DNA from: Paenibacillus glucanolyticus NBRC 15330
Lineage (GTDB): Bacteria > Bacillota > Bacilli > Paenibacillales > Paenibacillaceae
Length of the DNA stretch: 64,000 nucleotides
NCBI RefSeq assembly: GCF_004000885.1
Contig: NZ_BIMC01000012.1
Coordinates: forward strand, 62,001 to 126,000
Direction of reading: 5' to 3'
In this document: positions 63,695-64,000 of the stretch, one piece after another
Layout of the letters: every line of letters starts with the position of its first letter
Numbering within the stretch: the first letter of the stretch is position 1
The notes under the pieces: generated by a model
What the model was told of the DNA's origin: nothing
The model's input: the letters and a program-made list of their open reading frames with translations, nothing else
Databases searched by the model: none
Translations under genes and position numbers: made by a program

Positions 63695-64000
63695 GTGAAT
63701 GATGAACATACCGGAGCCGTACAGCAGGTCATTCAATATATGAAGGAGCATCTCGATGAGCCTATGACAACACAGCAGCTCGCCGATCTCGCACGATACA
63801 GCTCCTTCCACTTCTCCAGAGTATTCAAGCGCGTAACCGGCATCTCGGTCAGGCAATACCTGTCAGCGCTAAGAGTCGAATCCGGCAAAACTGAACTCCT
63901 CAAAAGACCCTCCCTGCTCGTTAAAATCGGGATGACTATCGGTTTATCCAGTCCGGGCACCTTCAATACCCGTTTTAAGCAGTTTGTCGGTCTGTCCCCG
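63695..64000 (+). CDS. AraC-family regulator, 3' end off window
   Basis: GTG 63695 (GGTGATC upstream) opens 102 codons to the window end without a stop. Two AraC helix-turn-helix units: QLADLARYSSFHFSRVFKRV with YLSALRVESGKTELL, and IGMTIGLSSPGTFNTRFKQF. The DNA-binding part is at the N-terminus, so a ligand domain, if present, is downstream, as in SoxS/Rob-type proteins with C-terminal GyrI. Confidence 0.8.
   Translation, partial: MNDEHTGAVQQVIQYMKEHLDEPMTTQQLADLARYSSFHFSRVFKRVTGISVRQYLSALRVESGKTELLKRPSLLVKIGMTIGLSSPGTFNTRFKQFVGLSP

Overview
The window reads as chromosomal DNA of a spore-forming Firmicute, most likely Paenibacillus or a close relative. The evidence is the mid-range base composition, strong GGAGG-type ribosome sites, GTG/TTG starts, SAM (S-box) and T-box leaders, an L20-type infC leader, a textbook PerR box, spore-coat and exosporium-type proteins, a Spo0E-like protein and a sporulation-type histidine kinase. 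The genus call is inference from gene content; no search was run.

Layout. 1-2 kb: a methionine operon (metA, metI) behind a complete SAM riboswitch with its attenuator. 2-3.4 kb: corA with an unusual leader. 3.4-10.3 kb: mostly minus-strand housekeeping genes (HRDC protein, fructokinase, exonuclease-modA-modB, cobalamin adenosyltransferase-RluA-YusI). 10.5-16.3 kb: Spo0E-like protein, alanine transaminase with its Lrp-type regulator, two coat-type proteins, an FAD oxidoreductase and an MFS transporter. 16.4-27.4 kb: zinc-ribbon/micropeptide/DUF350 operon, mutS2, a CuA-type lipoprotein, a very long ZapA coiled-coil protein, and pheS-pheT behind a Phe T-box. 27.5-29.4 kb: an ABC-F ATPase with a terminator in its leader.

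29.4-33.4 kb is an accessory region beside tRNA-Gly and tRNA-Pro. It holds IS3-like ends, small ORFs, a probable immunity gene, a broken polymorphic-toxin C-terminus joined to a YolD fragment, two DUF4183/collagen-like surface proteins and a decayed tyrosine recombinase.

33.8-49 kb: an aldolase-type gene, leucyl aminopeptidase, a PAS histidine kinase, a PerR-box-associated peroxiredoxin, and the branched-chain amino-acid genes. ilvB-ilvN-ilvC-leuA form a Leu T-box operon; leuB is separated by a lipoprotein, an aldo/keto reductase and intergenic repeats. 49-55 kb: a Gly-rich protein, infC-rpmI-rplT with leader attenuator, two divergent glycosyltransferases and trmB. 55-64 kb: mnmL-mnmM (tRNA wobble-uridine modification), manA, a lipase-like hydrolase, a B12-type radical SAM protein, recQ and the start of an AraC regulator.

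No clear new multi-gene system stands out. The best leads are the corA leader ORF with a start-codon stem, the ABC-F attenuator, the DUF350/26-residue peptide/zinc-ribbon operon, the ZapA fusion-like protein, the free-standing CuA lipoprotein, the toxin/immunity relic and the 22-bp tandem repeat near leuB.
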